A DNA stretch of 64,000 nucleotides from Chloroflexota bacterium (GCA_004347695.1 SLTK01000009.1:382328-446327); one strand, 5' to 3'. Positions 9,320 through 17,969 are shown, numbered from the stretch's first letter. Notes: generated by a model from the sequence alone, not told the origin. A program made the numbers and translations.

Positions 9320-10201
9320 ATGAAGTTCATTGATTTAACCATTCCTCTTGGGATCGGCACACCGCCGTGGCCCACTTATGAACCCCTGCAAGTCAAATAT
9401 TTCAAGCGGCTAGCCCCCAACGGCGCAAACGGGCAGGTCGTGACACACTCAAACCACCTTGGTACGCACATGGATGGTGAGATTCACTTCCATACCCCAG
9501 GCCGCGACATGGCTTCGCTGCCGATGGATTTTCTGGTTCATGATGCTGCGGTTGTTGATCTTTCTGATGTGTGCGGCGATTATGACGTTTACACCAGCAA
9601 AATGATCACTGATCGGGTAGAAGTAAAAGATGGCGATATTCTCATCATCCACACCGGTTACCATCACTTTGGCTGGGATCAACCGACCGCGAATGAAATT
9701 CGCTACATGGTAATGCACCCGGGCCCTGACCGGGAATTTGCTGATTTTTGCAAAGCAAAGCATATTCGCTGGATTGGCCTGGACTGCGGCAGCGCTGATC
9801 ACCCGATGAACACCATCATCCGCGATTGGATGCCCCGGCAGGCGCGGCAGGCAGAAAAAGTATTCAAGAAAAAATTGGGCATGAGCATCGGTGAATTCTA
9901 CGATGATTCGAAATACCAACTGATGCATCTGGAAATGTTCCCCTACGGGATCATTCATGCGGAGTGTATTGGCGGCGACCTGGACCTCATTCTTAACCGC
10001 CGCGTTCCGATCGGTTTCTTTCCATGGCGCTTCGTCGATGGTGAGGCCAGTATTGGCCGCTGCGTCGCTATCGTGGATGACGACGAATACGAAGACATGA
10101 TGAAGAAGAAGGCCGAGCTTCCCAAGACGAAATTCGGTGATGCGACCAACCAGAAACATGTTGAGAGCCTCAACGCGATTTCTAAAGCAAACCTGGCGTA
10201 A
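9320..10201 (+). CDS. Cyclase family protein (kynurenine formamidase / isatin hydrolase-like)
   Basis: This 293-residue metal-dependent hydrolase belongs to the cyclase family (PF04199). The metal-binding signature HLGTHMDGEIHF fits the family pattern H-x-G-T-H-x-D-x-x-x-H, and GDILIIHTGYHHFGW is the second conserved block. WIGLDCGSADHPM corresponds to the family's G-x-D motif. Family members open N-aryl or cyclic amides such as N-formylkynurenine or isatin; the substrate here is unknown. AAAGGAG 8 bases before the ATG is a clear ribosome binding site. The gene forms an operon with the next gene. Confidence 0.85.
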   Translation: MKFIDLTIPLGIGTPPWPTYEPLQVKYFKRLAPNGANGQVVTHSNHLGTHMDGEIHFHTPGRDMASLPMDFLVHDAAVVDLSDVCGDYDVYTSKMITDRVEVKDGDILIIHTGYHHFGWDQPTANEIRYMVMHPGPDREFADFCKAKHIRWIGLDCGSADHPMNTIIRDWMPRQARQAEKVFKKKLGMSIGEFYDDSKYQLMHLEMFPYGIIHAECIGGDLDLILNRRVPIGFFPWRFVDGEASIGRCVAIVDDDEYEDMMKKKAELPKTKFGDATNQKHVESLNAISKANLA

Positions 10202-10233
10202 TTTCGCCAAATATTAATAGAGGAGACCTCAAA

Positions 10234-10959
10234 ATGCGTGTACCCCTTCCTGAAAAAGCATCGCAACCCACCGTTGAGTTCGATGCTGAAGAAATTGAAG
10301 CCATTCTTCAAGGCCCTGCCCTGAACCTCAAACCCTGGCCGGTCTGCCAGGTCAAGTTGAAAGATGGCCGGACTCTTCTGATTCGCGAAGCGAAATTGGA
10401 AGAAGCTCCCTTGATGCTGGACTATCTGAAGAAATTTTTGGACGTCGACCACGACTTCTATGACATTGTCGGCGCCCGCGTTTATTCCGAAGTTCTCGGC
10501 TGGTACCGCAAGCGCCTGAAGGACCCCTACACCCTGGTGGGTCTAATCGACGGCTTGTGGGCTGGTTTCGCAAACGGCCGTTTGATGAACGAAGATATCA
10601 ATATCAGCCTGCACACCATGGCGCTCATCCGCGGCGGACGCATCGGCGCGGTCATGTATTACGCGAAGGCCTACTACGGCTTTGAAATCCTTGGCAACAA
10701 GGAATGGTGGGCCACTTACGAAAGTTACAACGGATGGGCTCGCTGGGGTGTCGGAATGGCACAACCTTCCTACCCCTGGCCGGATGTACAACACGAGCTG
10801 GGCGGCGCCCGCGTTTACTATGTGACCAAGAAGTACTGGGACCAAATGGTCAAGCAGTACGTTAAGCAAATGACTGGCGCTGAGCTCGACTTCAATGTGC
10901 CCGACGAAGTTATCAAGGCCAATGAAGTCATGCGTGTTCCGGAAGAAGTTCTGGTTTAA
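10234..10959 (+). CDS. Unrecognised protein, possibly a degenerate GNAT fold, co-transcribed with the cyclase
   Basis: This 241-residue soluble protein starts after a good ribosome binding site (AGAGGAGA) 32 bases past the cyclase stop. The central part (about 45-180) resembles a GNAT N-acyltransferase in layout: DGRTLLIREAKLEEAP at the start, a strand pair GLIDGLWAGFANGRL, then IRGGRIGAVMYYAKAYYGF. I do not see a convincing acetyl-CoA loop (Q/RxxGxG/A), so it may be catalytically dead or a different fold. Many Trp and Tyr residues lie in 165-200. A strong bidirectional terminator closes the operon. Confidence 0.55.
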   Translation: MRVPLPEKASQPTVEFDAEEIEAILQGPALNLKPWPVCQVKLKDGRTLLIREAKLEEAPLMLDYLKKFLDVDHDFYDIVGARVYSEVLGWYRKRLKDPYTLVGLIDGLWAGFANGRLMNEDINISLHTMALIRGGRIGAVMYYAKAYYGFEILGNKEWWATYESYNGWARWGVGMAQPSYPWPDVQHELGGARVYYVTKKYWDQMVKQYVKQMTGAELDFNVPDEVIKANEVMRVPEEVLV

Positions 10960-10971
10960 ATTTCCGCGTTT

Positions 10972-11015
10972 CCCAAAAAAAAAGCGAGGCCAGAAATGGT
11001 CTCGCTTTTTTTGGG
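10972..11015. terminator. Bidirectional intrinsic terminator
   Basis: AAAGCGAGGCC pairs with GGTCTCGCTTT around loop AGAAAT, with an A-run before and a T-run after. It ends the cyclase operon on the plus strand and also suits the aldo/keto reductase gene coming from the right, which stops at 11037. Confidence 0.9.
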
Positions 11016-11036
11016 TGACGGCGAAGCGGGTACGGG

Positions 11037-12014
11037 TTAAGCGACATACCGCTCGGGTTTATTCCCGAGCACGAGTTCGATTTTCTCCATGATTTCCGGT
11101 GTTAATTTATCCTCGACGTCTATGGCTTTCATGTTTTCTACAACCTGTTCTGGACGGGAAGCGCCGGTGATGACCGTGCTGACATTTGGATTCATTAAGC
11201 ACCAGGCCAATGCCAGTTGCGACATGGTGCAGCCCAGATCAGCAGCGATAGCTGACAAATGTTTAACCTTTTCAATTCTTTCGCTGGTGATTTGGCGCTC
11301 TTGCAGCCAATCAAAACCAGGCAGCGCAGCGCGGCTATCCGCGGGGATCCCGTTGGCATATTTACCGGACAAGACACCGGAGGCCAATGGGCTCCAGATA
11401 GTGGTACCATACCCCAATTGCTTAAAAATTGAGTCATATTCGATCTCGAAGATATCACGGTGGAACATGTTGTATTGCGGCTGCTCCATGCTGGGGGGAG
11501 TGAGACCGTACTGCCGGGCAATGCCATCAGCCTTTAATATTTCTCCGGCACTCCATTCCGAGGTGCCCCAATAGAAAGCTTTGCCTTGTTTTATGACGAC
11601 ATCCATCGCCCGCACAGTTTCCTCGATGGGGGTCTCCGGATCGGGGCGGTGGCAGAAAACCAGATCTACGTAGTCCATCTGCAGACGGCGCAGGGCGTTG
11701 TTGACGCCTTCGATAATGTGCTTGTGAGATAAACCGCGATCGTTGGGACCTTTACCGCCCCAGAAGATTTTTGTAGAAATGACCAGGTCTTCGCGCCGCC
11801 AGGCCAACTTCTTTATGACGTTTCCCATTACGATTTCGGCATTGCCACTGGCATACGCCTCGGCGTTATCGAAGAAATTAACGCCGGCATCATAAGCCGC
11901 GGACATGCATTTCTCGGCAATCTCCTGTCCAACCTGGCCGCCATAGGTGACCCAGGCGCCGAGAGAAAGCGCACTCAATTTAATCCCAGCCTTGCCAAGG
12001 TGTCGATATTTCAT
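11037..12014 (-). CDS. Aldo/keto reductase (Kv-beta/YghZ-like)
   Basis: This 325-residue NADPH-dependent reductase has the AKR catalytic tetrad Asp49 and Tyr54 (FFDNAEAY), Lys82 (STKIFW) and His122 ([11 protein letters not shown]). The [10 protein letters not shown] and GASRPEQV segments, the latter near the cofactor phosphate, are typical of the potassium-channel beta-subunit branch, whose bacterial members reduce small aldehydes such as methylglyoxal. ATG is preceded by GGGAGGG. It stands alone, ending at the shared terminator; the physiological substrate is unknown. Confidence 0.9.
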   Translation of the reverse strand: MKYRHLGKAGIKLSALSLGAWVTYGGQVGQEIAEKCMSAAYDAGVNFFDNAEAYASGNAEIVMGNVIKKLAWRREDLVISTKIFWGGKGPNDRGLSHKHIIEGVNNALRRLQMDYVDLVFCHRPDPETPIEETVRAMDVVIKQGKAFYWGTSEWSAGEILKADGIARQYGLTPPSMEQPQYNMFHRDIFEIEYDSIFKQLGYGTTIWSPLASGVLSGKYANGIPADSRAALPGFDWLQERQITSERIEKVKHLSAIAADLGCTMSQLALAWCLMNPNVSTVITGASRPEQVVENMKAIDVEDKLTPEIMEKIELVLGNKPERYVA

Positions 12015-12283
12015 GAATTCCCTCCCAACACAGCAATGTAGAATAACGGTTATTAAACCACAAAGGAAGGAATATAGTCAAAGGGCATCCGGGAACTCCG
12101 AGGCTGGTGATATTTAGCATCAAAATTGCGTGTAGCCATTTAATTAACCTAAATTCCTTCTCACAAACCAATAATGAAACTCCAACATTGCCAACTGCAA
12201 TGAACCAAGCAGCAACAAAGCCGGAGTCATATTGATCCGGAAGAAGGTGGATCGGTAAAATTGTCGGACGGTCAAGAAAATGC

Positions 12284-13504
12284 TTAATTCAGGCCAAAGT
12301 TCCTTTGCGCCATTTCTGCAATCGACTGACCAATGGAGATCGAAGCAGTTGCAGCCGGGGAGGGGGCGTTGAGGACATGCACCATGTTCTTAGCCTCGAC
12401 AATGCGGAAATCATCGACAAGCGAGCCATCTGGAGTGAGGGCTTGCGCTCGCACGCCAGCTCCTCCGCGGGTTAAATCATTAATCGTAAGATCAGGGACC
12501 AGTTTACGCAACGCCTCGACAAATGCTTTTTTGGAAAACGAGCGGTAATATTCGCCAATGGCGATCTTCCAATATTTGGATGCCATCCGCCAAAAACCGC
12601 CGTAAAAAAGGTATTGGGCCATATCCGGAGCCGAGATTGAGAACATTTTGTATCCTTCGCGTTTGAAGGCCAATACCGCGTTCGGTCCGGCTTCGATGCC
12701 GCCGGTGACACGGCGGGTGAAGTGCACTCCCAGGAATGGGAAGCGCGGGTCGGGCACCGGATAGATCAAATTCTTGACCAGATCACGTTTATCTTCGGCA
12801 ATATCGTAATATTCGCCACGGAAGGGGATAATCTGAAGCCCAGGGTCGACGCCACACATTTTAGCGATGCGATCCGAATGAAGTCCGCCGCAGTTAATCA
12901 GTGCCGTGCAGGTGACCTCACCGGAGGGTGTGGTTAAGACAAATTCCTCGCCAACCTTTTTGAAACCGGTTACCCTTGAATTCGTCCGAATTTCACCGCC
13001 GGCCTCTTTCACCAGGTCAGCATATTTATGGACAACCGCCACGTAATCGACAATGCCAGTTTGAGGCACAACCAGGCCAGCAATTCCGGTGGCATGCGGC
13101 TCGTAATCCTTGATTTCACTGGCTGTTAACCGGCGAATCCCTTCCAATCCGTTAGCCGCGCCGCGTTTTTCCAGGGTTTCCAGAGCTGGCAGCTCACTGT
13201 CGTGGAGAGCAACAATAATTTTTCCACAGTGTTCGTGGGCGATGTTGTAGTCTTCGCAGAATTTATAGAGCGCCAGGCGGCCACGCACACAGTTATCAGC
13301 TTTAAGCGACCCCGGCTTGTAGTAAATTCCGCTGTGAATGACCCCGCTGTTATTGCCGGTTTGATGGAAAGCCAGCCGGTTTTCCGCTTCCAGTACCAAA
13401 ACGGACGATTTGGTTCGCTGAGTCAAAGCCATAGCCGTCGCCAGCCCAACAATTCCACCCCCAATGATGACAATGTCGTAACGAGTCTTGTCCATGCCAG
13501 TCAT
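12284..13504 (-). CDS. lhgO: L-2-hydroxyglutarate oxidase / FAD-dependent oxidoreductase
   Basis: This 406-residue flavoprotein matches the length of LhgO, which oxidises L-2-hydroxyglutarate to 2-oxoglutarate at the membrane and feeds electrons to quinone. The FAD-binding GGGIVG is at residues 15-20 (DIVIIGGGIVGLATAMAL). NNSGVIHSGIYYKPGS, the signature of this branch of the DAO superfamily, is present, as are PFRGEYYDI and VHFTRRVTGGIEAGPNAV. The C-terminal RGGAGVRAQAL and NAPSPAATASISIG are also family features. AGGAGAG lies just before the first ATG; a second ATG three codons on is possible. The gene is single and regulation is not evident. Confidence 0.85.
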   Translation of the reverse strand: MTGMDKTRYDIVIIGGGIVGLATAMALTQRTKSSVLVLEAENRLAFHQTGNNSGVIHSGIYYKPGSLKADNCVRGRLALYKFCEDYNIAHEHCGKIIVALHDSELPALETLEKRGAANGLEGIRRLTASEIKDYEPHATGIAGLVVPQTGIVDYVAVVHKYADLVKEAGGEIRTNSRVTGFKKVGEEFVLTTPSGEVTCTALINCGGLHSDRIAKMCGVDPGLQIIPFRGEYYDIAEDKRDLVKNLIYPVPDPRFPFLGVHFTRRVTGGIEAGPNAVLAFKREGYKMFSISAPDMAQYLFYGGFWRMASKYWKIAIGEYYRSFSKKAFVEALRKLVPDLTINDLTRGGAGVRAQALTPDGSLVDDFRIVEAKNMVHVLNAPSPAATASISIGQSIAEMAQRNFGLN

Positions 13505-13646
13505 TCTCTCCTGTCACTAATTTGCCGACAAATCCAATCGGAATACAAAAAATTATACAAGAAGTCTAATTGCAAGGCACTTAATTAGGGTACGAATTTG
13601 GGTGGATATTTTTAGAAGAAAGGGGAGGGGGATTTAAACAAAAAAC

Positions 13647-14627
13647 CTATTTTTTGTCAATCGCTTCGCGAAACCCGCGGTCCAATTCATCGTTGGACAG
13701 GTGGGCGTAGCGCTGAGTGACGGCAATGTTGCGATGGCGCGCCAGCTCCTGGGCTAACTTAAGGTTACCAGAGCTGCGCAGTACGCGTGTCACAAAATAA
13801 TGCCGGAAGGAATGCGGCGTAATGGTGCCTGCCGCGCCTGGGCCAAGCGCCTGGGTAACCCGTTCAGTAACGATGTTACGGCCGGTGGTGGTGGTAATCG
13901 GTTTGGTTTTGACGCCTGCGCCTCGGTCATGGCGGGCAAAGAGCGGCAACCGAACCAGTTCGCGGCCACTGGCGCCATCGATGCGAGCGCGGGCTTGCAG
14001 GTAGCGTTTGATGGCCTGGATCGAACGGTCCGAAAAGCGCACTAAGTCCTCGCGGTTGCCTTTGCCGATAATGATGGCGCGCTGCTCATTCCAGTCGAGG
14101 TCGCCCCGCACCAGTTTGCAGGCCTCATGGACGCGTAATCCGGTATCTGCCAAAGTGATCAGGAAAGCCCGATCGCGCAAATCGCGTAAATGCTGTAACT
14201 CATCAGCGACCGGCTGATCACCGAGCGCAAGCATATGATTGAGCACTTGTTCGATATCGTCGTTTGGAAATTGCGGCAAGCGCACACCAGGGCGCCTGGC
14301 GCGCTGGCGGATCAAAAGGCGGATGCGGGGCAGGTTTATCTCCGCCAGATTCTCGGCGGCAAGGTATTCAAAAAAACTGGTCGCCGCGGTTAAATACAAC
14401 CGCTCACTGGTGGACGCCAAATCTTTTAAAGCGTCAGAAAACCAAACGATCGCATCTTCGTGCAGGGTGCCAATGGCTGCTTTATCACAATCGATGCCAT
14501 TTGCTTTCAGGACCACCGCAAAGGCTTGCATACCGTTGCGATAAGTTCGGTAGGTGTTCTGGCTGCGCGACAGGCGGACGCTATCCAGGTAGGCAGAGAT
14601 GGACTGGCTGATGGTGAATGAAGTCAT
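13647..14627 (-). CDS. Tyrosine recombinase / phage-type integrase (XerC/D-like)
   Basis: This is a 326-residue recombinase if started at ATG 14627, which I prefer to the upstream ATG at 14645 because GATAAT ends 6 bases before it. All catalytic residues are present: Arg165 (DTGLRVHEA), Lys189 (GKGNR), His272 and Arg275 (HSFRHYFV), His298 (LARHRNI) and the nucleophile Tyr307 (TQRYAHL). The N-terminal SAM-like core-binding domain (FTISQSISAYLDSVR) is intact. It could be a chromosomal Xer-like enzyme or a leftover integrase; no phage or transposon genes and no clear attachment repeats are nearby. Confidence 0.88.
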   Translation of the reverse strand: MTSFTISQSISAYLDSVRLSRSQNTYRTYRNGMQAFAVVLKANGIDCDKAAIGTLHEDAIVWFSDALKDLASTSERLYLTAATSFFEYLAAENLAEINLPRIRLLIRQRARRPGVRLPQFPNDDIEQVLNHMLALGDQPVADELQHLRDLRDRAFLITLADTGLRVHEACKLVRGDLDWNEQRAIIIGKGNREDLVRFSDRSIQAIKRYLQARARIDGASGRELVRLPLFARHDRGAGVKTKPITTTTGRNIVTERVTQALGPGAAGTITPHSFRHYFVTRVLRSSGNLKLAQELARHRNIAVTQRYAHLSNDELDRGFREAIDKK

Positions 14628-14633
14628 ACAGAA

Positions 14634-14639
14634 ATTATC
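14634..14639 (-). promoter_or_regulatory. Putative -10 for a leaderless recombinase message
   Basis: GATAAT on the minus strand ends 6 bases before the ATG at 14627, leaving no room for a ribosome binding site. No convincing -35 is visible. Confidence 0.4.
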
Positions 14640-14700
14640 GCACATTATTCAAGGACAGACGATTCCAAGGTTGGAGGTACAATAACCGCGGAGGGAAATT

Positions 14701-15822
14701 ATGGACGCAAAAACCATTGAGATGTATAAAAACTTTCGCGAAGACGAGCGTAACAGCGCATTCACATATCGCGCGCTGGCAGAAATGCAAAAGGATGCCC
14801 GCATCGCAGAGGTGTACACCCGGATGGCATCCGTTGAAATTAAACATGCCGAGAAATGGGAAGAACTGCTTGCCGAGGCAGGGGTGGGCTTCAAGCCATT
14901 TGTCCCGGAATGGCGTACCAAGATGTTAATCTGGCTGGCGCGCCAGCTCGGGCCTGAGCTAATATTGCCGAGCCTGCAGGCCAAAGAGAAAACCGGAGTA
15001 TCAGCCTATTCCCGGGTTGGCATGGCACGCGGCATGGCTATGCAAGAGCAATCCCACGGGATGCTCCTGGATCAAATTCAAAAAACGAGCGGCGGAGGGA
15101 TGGAAGGCAGTTCGCTGGCACTCATGGAAGGTCGCCACCGGTCGACCGGGGGAAATGCGCTCCGCGCAGCAGTATTGGGCGCCAATGATGGCCTGGTGAG
15201 CAATTTGAGCCTGGTGATGGGCGTGGCCGGCGCCGCAGTGGATAACAAGGGTATTTTGATTGCCGGTATGGCGGGGCTGCTGGCAGGCGCATCATCCATG
15301 GCATTGGGTGAATGGCTGTCGGTACAATCATCGCGTGAATTGTATGCGAACCAGATCAAAATCGAAGCCGAAGAAATCGATCAGGCACCGGAGGAAGAAG
15401 CGGAGGAATTGGCATTAATTTATGAAGCGCGCGGTGTACCGGTCGCTCAAGCTCAACAAATGGCCGCGCAAATCCTGTCGAATCGCGATTCAGCCGTGGA
15501 TGTCATGGCCCGCGAAGAACTTGGAATCGATCCTGAAGAACTGGGGGGATCCGCCTGGACGGCAGCCATAACCTCATTTGTGCTTTTTGCCATTGGAGCG
15601 ATCATTCCGGTTGCGCCATTTATCTTTATGGCTGGCAATCAAGCGATTTTGACATCCATCATTCTCAGTACCGTTGGGCTGTTTCTTATCGGAACCGCCA
15701 TAACGCTTTTCACCGGTCGGTCCGTGCTGTATTCAGGATTGCGCATGATGATATTTGGGCTGCTGGCAGCCGCCATCACCTTTGGAATAGGCCGATTAAT
15801 TGGGATTAGCCTGGCGGGGTAG
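14701..15822 (+). CDS. Ferritin-like/VIT1 fusion, MbfA-type iron (manganese) transporter
   Basis: This 373-residue protein has an N-terminal ferritin-like (rubrerythrin) domain (about 1-130) with ERNSAFTYRALAE and EIKHAEKWEELL as metal-ligand helices. It is followed by a VIT1/CCC1 membrane domain from about residue 145 (LRAAVLGANDGLVSNLSLVMGV, then GASSMALGEWLSVQSSRE) with about five membrane spans. The same architecture occurs in MbfA of Bradyrhizobium and Agrobacterium, which exports iron and protects against oxidative stress; the ferritin domain probably faces the cytoplasm. A good ribosome binding site (GGAGGG) precedes the ATG. It is divergent from the recombinase gene. Confidence 0.88.
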   Translation: MDAKTIEMYKNFREDERNSAFTYRALAEMQKDARIAEVYTRMASVEIKHAEKWEELLAEAGVGFKPFVPEWRTKMLIWLARQLGPELILPSLQAKEKTGVSAYSRVGMARGMAMQEQSHGMLLDQIQKTSGGGMEGSSLALMEGRHRSTGGNALRAAVLGANDGLVSNLSLVMGVAGAAVDNKGILIAGMAGLLAGASSMALGEWLSVQSSRELYANQIKIEAEEIDQAPEEEAEELALIYEARGVPVAQAQQMAAQILSNRDSAVDVMAREELGIDPEELGGSAWTAAITSFVLFAIGAIIPVAPFIFMAGNQAILTSIILSTVGLFLIGTAITLFTGRSVLYSGLRMMIFGLLAAAITFGIGRLIGISLAG

Positions 15823-15888
15823 GGTGTAAATTTCGTATAGTTTAATGTGAATGACCACGAAAAGGCCGCTGTGTGCCTTGTTCAACTT

Positions 15889-15919
15889 GCGAGATCCTTC
15901 GCCTGCGGCTCAGGGTGAC
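15889..15919. repeat. Dispersed repeat, GTCACCCTGAG...GAAGGATCT family
   Basis: On the minus strand this reads GTCACCCTGAGCCGC followed by AGGCGAAGGATCTCGC. A related copy lies at 52144-52181. Confidence 0.55.
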
Positions 15920-16153
15920 AACAATTTCATCACTCATGATGCAAGAAAGTTGTGCGCATTCATCATTCTATGCCTAAGCGGAGCGAAGGCGAAGAATCCA
16001 TTTGGCTGGAGTTATTAAGACGCGGTAAATAAGATTTTTAGCAGGGGGCAAGTTTCGCTAATCAGCTAAAAATATGCAGTTTAAGAAATCGAATTGCCGA
16101 TAGGTTTGTGTGTGAATGCGACAACAAATTATCTCAGTAAATTCTGAAAATTT

Positions 16154-16179
16154 CTCCGGCAGGGGTGATCTAGCCGGAG
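16154..16179. repeat. Inverted repeat CTCCGGC / GCCGGAG
   Basis: Perfect 7-bp arms surround a 12-base loop. It may be a structured RNA element or a protein-binding site; no T-run follows. Confidence 0.45.
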
Positions 16180-16197
16180 TATAACGCGCATATCTGA

Positions 16198-16229
16198 ATG
16201 CTTTCGATAATAATACTTATCGAAAGCAT
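16198..16229. repeat. Perfect 13-bp inverted repeat
   Basis: ATGCTTTCGATAA and TTATCGAAAGCAT are exact inverse complements around the loop TAATAC. No T-run follows, so it is more like an operator or recombination site than a terminator. Confidence 0.6.
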
Positions 16230-16411
16230 GATGTGTATTGCGTATATTTTAATCTCCCCTGCCCGGGGAATGCCTGCGGAAATGCATGTAGCAGCATTCT
16301 CCAATCATTTCCACAATTATTGCCATGAAGAAGAACAAAAAGTCCAGAGGAACGTTCGAGATATAAAGTAATCTCTCCCCCTGCCAGCCATTACCAATAA
16401 ATGGCTTGAAC

Positions 16412-16417
16412 TATAAT
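16412..16417 (+). promoter_or_regulatory. -10 TATAAT for a leaderless gene
   Basis: TATAAT ends 6 bases before the ATG at 16424, and no ribosome binding site is present. A TTACCA 15 bases upstream may serve as the -35. Confidence 0.6.
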
Positions 16418-16423
16418 TCAGCC

Positions 16424-17071
16424 ATGCAGCAGATCATTCCTGGCGTATTTATGCATTCCAACGCATCCATCTACCAGTATCTGATCGTTGAAAACGGTCA
16501 GATCACGCTGATCGATACGGGGCTGCCCATGTTTTCACGTTCACTTATCCGAACGATCACCAACAATGACCACAAAGCGGCGCTCAGGCTGATCCTGATC
16601 ACGCATGCTGACGGTGATCACTACGGGTCCGCGAAACGATTATCGGAAACTTACCGCTGCCCGATTGCCGCCAGCGCGCCCGAAGCAGCCGCCATCCGTA
16701 TTGGCAGGATGTCCCGTGAACTGAAACCACGTAACGCTTTCGACCGGCTGCTTTTTAGCGTTGCGCTTCCCCTGTTTGCGGCAGCCGCTGTACCGGTTGA
16801 GCAAATTATCGAACCAGGGCAAATATTGCCGCTCCTTGGCGGTTTGCAAGTGCTAGATTCAGCCGGTCACACGCCCGGGCATCTGTCTTTCTACCAACCT
16901 GAACGCCAAATTCTATTCGCGGGCGATTCAATCATCAAACGACGCAATGCCCCCTCCCCTGCGCACGGTCCGAACTGCTGGGACGAAGTGCGCGCCAGAG
17001 AAGCTTTTGAACACCAGATGGATTTAAAACCGCGCCACATCTGCGGCGGGCACAGCTATTTTCATATTTAA
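16424..17071 (+). CDS. Metallo-beta-lactamase-fold hydrolase
   Basis: This 215-residue protein has the MBL metal motif in the variant form His61-x-Asp63-x-Asp65-His66 (THADGDHYG). Strand residues LIDTG (29-33), the second-shell AGHTPGHLS and FAGDSI are all in order, and CGGHSYFH closes the fold. Family members include glyoxalase II, lactonases and phosphodiesterases; nothing here chooses among them. An in-frame ATG at 16406 exists, but it lies upstream of the TATAAT, so 16424 is preferred. The esterase follows after 34 bases in the same direction. Confidence 0.85.
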   Translation: MQQIIPGVFMHSNASIYQYLIVENGQITLIDTGLPMFSRSLIRTITNNDHKAALRLILITHADGDHYGSAKRLSETYRCPIAASAPEAAAIRIGRMSRELKPRNAFDRLLFSVALPLFAAAAVPVEQIIEPGQILPLLGGLQVLDSAGHTPGHLSFYQPERQILFAGDSIIKRRNAPSPAHGPNCWDEVRAREAFEHQMDLKPRHICGGHSYFHI

Positions 17072-17105
17072 TCTCAGGTTGTCTGACAATTAAGCAGCCC
17101 ACCAC

Positions 17106-17879
17106 ATGACCAGACCTATCATTGAAAATCCCCAGCTCGACGGGAGCACCTTTTCGCTAAATGGTTCGGGCGATACGGGCATTCTGCTTTTTCACGGGTT
17201 TACCTCAACGACCGTCGAGGTGCGCCCGCTGGCAGAATTTCTCCACCAAGCGGGTTACAGTGTGACAGCCCCTTTGCTGCCAGGTCATGGAACGCGTCCC
17301 GAGGATGCTCTAAGGGTACGCAAGGGTGACTGGCTTAGTGCCGCAGACCAGGCTTACCAGTCCTTGAAAACGAGAGCGCGCAAGGTGGTGGTTGGAGGTG
17401 AATCGATGGGTGCCTTACTGGCGCTGCACCTGGCCAGCGCTTACCCGGATATCAGCGGGATTGTCACATATGCACCGGCAATTCAAGTCAGCGGTCAATG
17501 GCGTGCAGTGCTGCTGGCGCCTTTTGTCCAAATCCGGCCGAAATACTACCTGCACGAAGAATCCTCTACTACTCCTCCTGATACCCTGCCGTGGCAGGGG
17601 TACAACGTTTTGCCCATTCCGGCTGTTGCCCAATTTTATTGGCTGCAGCAGCAGGTCCGGCAGGAGTTAAAATCTGTCCGGCAGCCAGCTTTAATCTTTC
17701 AGGGTAAACTGGACGGCACCATCAATCCTGACGGCGCAAAAACCGTCTTGGATCGATTGGGCAGCCAGGATAAAAAGTTGATCTGGCTGGAAAATTCAGG
17801 GCATACCTTGCTGCTTGGTGAACAGCATCACCAGGTTTACCAGGATACGTTAGCCTTCATCCAGCGAGTAACCCAATAA
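17106..17879 (+). CDS. Alpha/beta hydrolase, carboxylesterase / monoacylglycerol lipase-like
   Basis: This 257-residue serine hydrolase has the oxyanion motif LLFHGFTST near residue 30 and the nucleophile elbow GESMG with Ser100. An acidic residue lies in FQGKLDGTI, and the catalytic His is in ENSGHTLLLG. PLLPGHGTRPED is typical of the Est30 and lysophospholipase-like branch, which hydrolyses short to medium acyl esters. It is probably co-transcribed with the MBL-fold gene and has no signal peptide, so it acts in the cytoplasm. Confidence 0.87.
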   Translation: MTRPIIENPQLDGSTFSLNGSGDTGILLFHGFTSTTVEVRPLAEFLHQAGYSVTAPLLPGHGTRPEDALRVRKGDWLSAADQAYQSLKTRARKVVVGGESMGALLALHLASAYPDISGIVTYAPAIQVSGQWRAVLLAPFVQIRPKYYLHEESSTTPPDTLPWQGYNVLPIPAVAQFYWLQQQVRQELKSVRQPALIFQGKLDGTINPDGAKTVLDRLGSQDKKLIWLENSGHTLLLGEQHHQVYQDTLAFIQRVTQ

Positions 17880-17924
17880 TCATTCATGGGTTTTCTATGG
17901 CTACACCGTGTTAATTTTGTGGGT

Positions 17925-17930
17925 TATAAT
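17925..17930 (+). promoter_or_regulatory. -10 TATAAT for the asp23-nusB operon
   Basis: TATAAT lies 39 bases before the Asp23/Gls24 start. The leader carries a clear ribosome binding site, TTGGAGGA. Confidence 0.55.
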
Positions 17931-17969
17931 GGTAAAAAATGAGCGATCATTGAGCAATTTGGAGGATTA

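Larger units (their letters stand above)
15823..16423. other. 600-bp non-coding region rich in inverted repeats
   Basis: No open frame here looks coding. The left part holds a degraded dispersed repeat (15889-15919). The right part holds two strong palindromes (16154-16179 and 16198-16229), GC-rich stem material around 16255-16300, and the leaderless promoter of the next gene. An untranslated RNA is possible but I cannot name a family. Confidence 0.5.
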
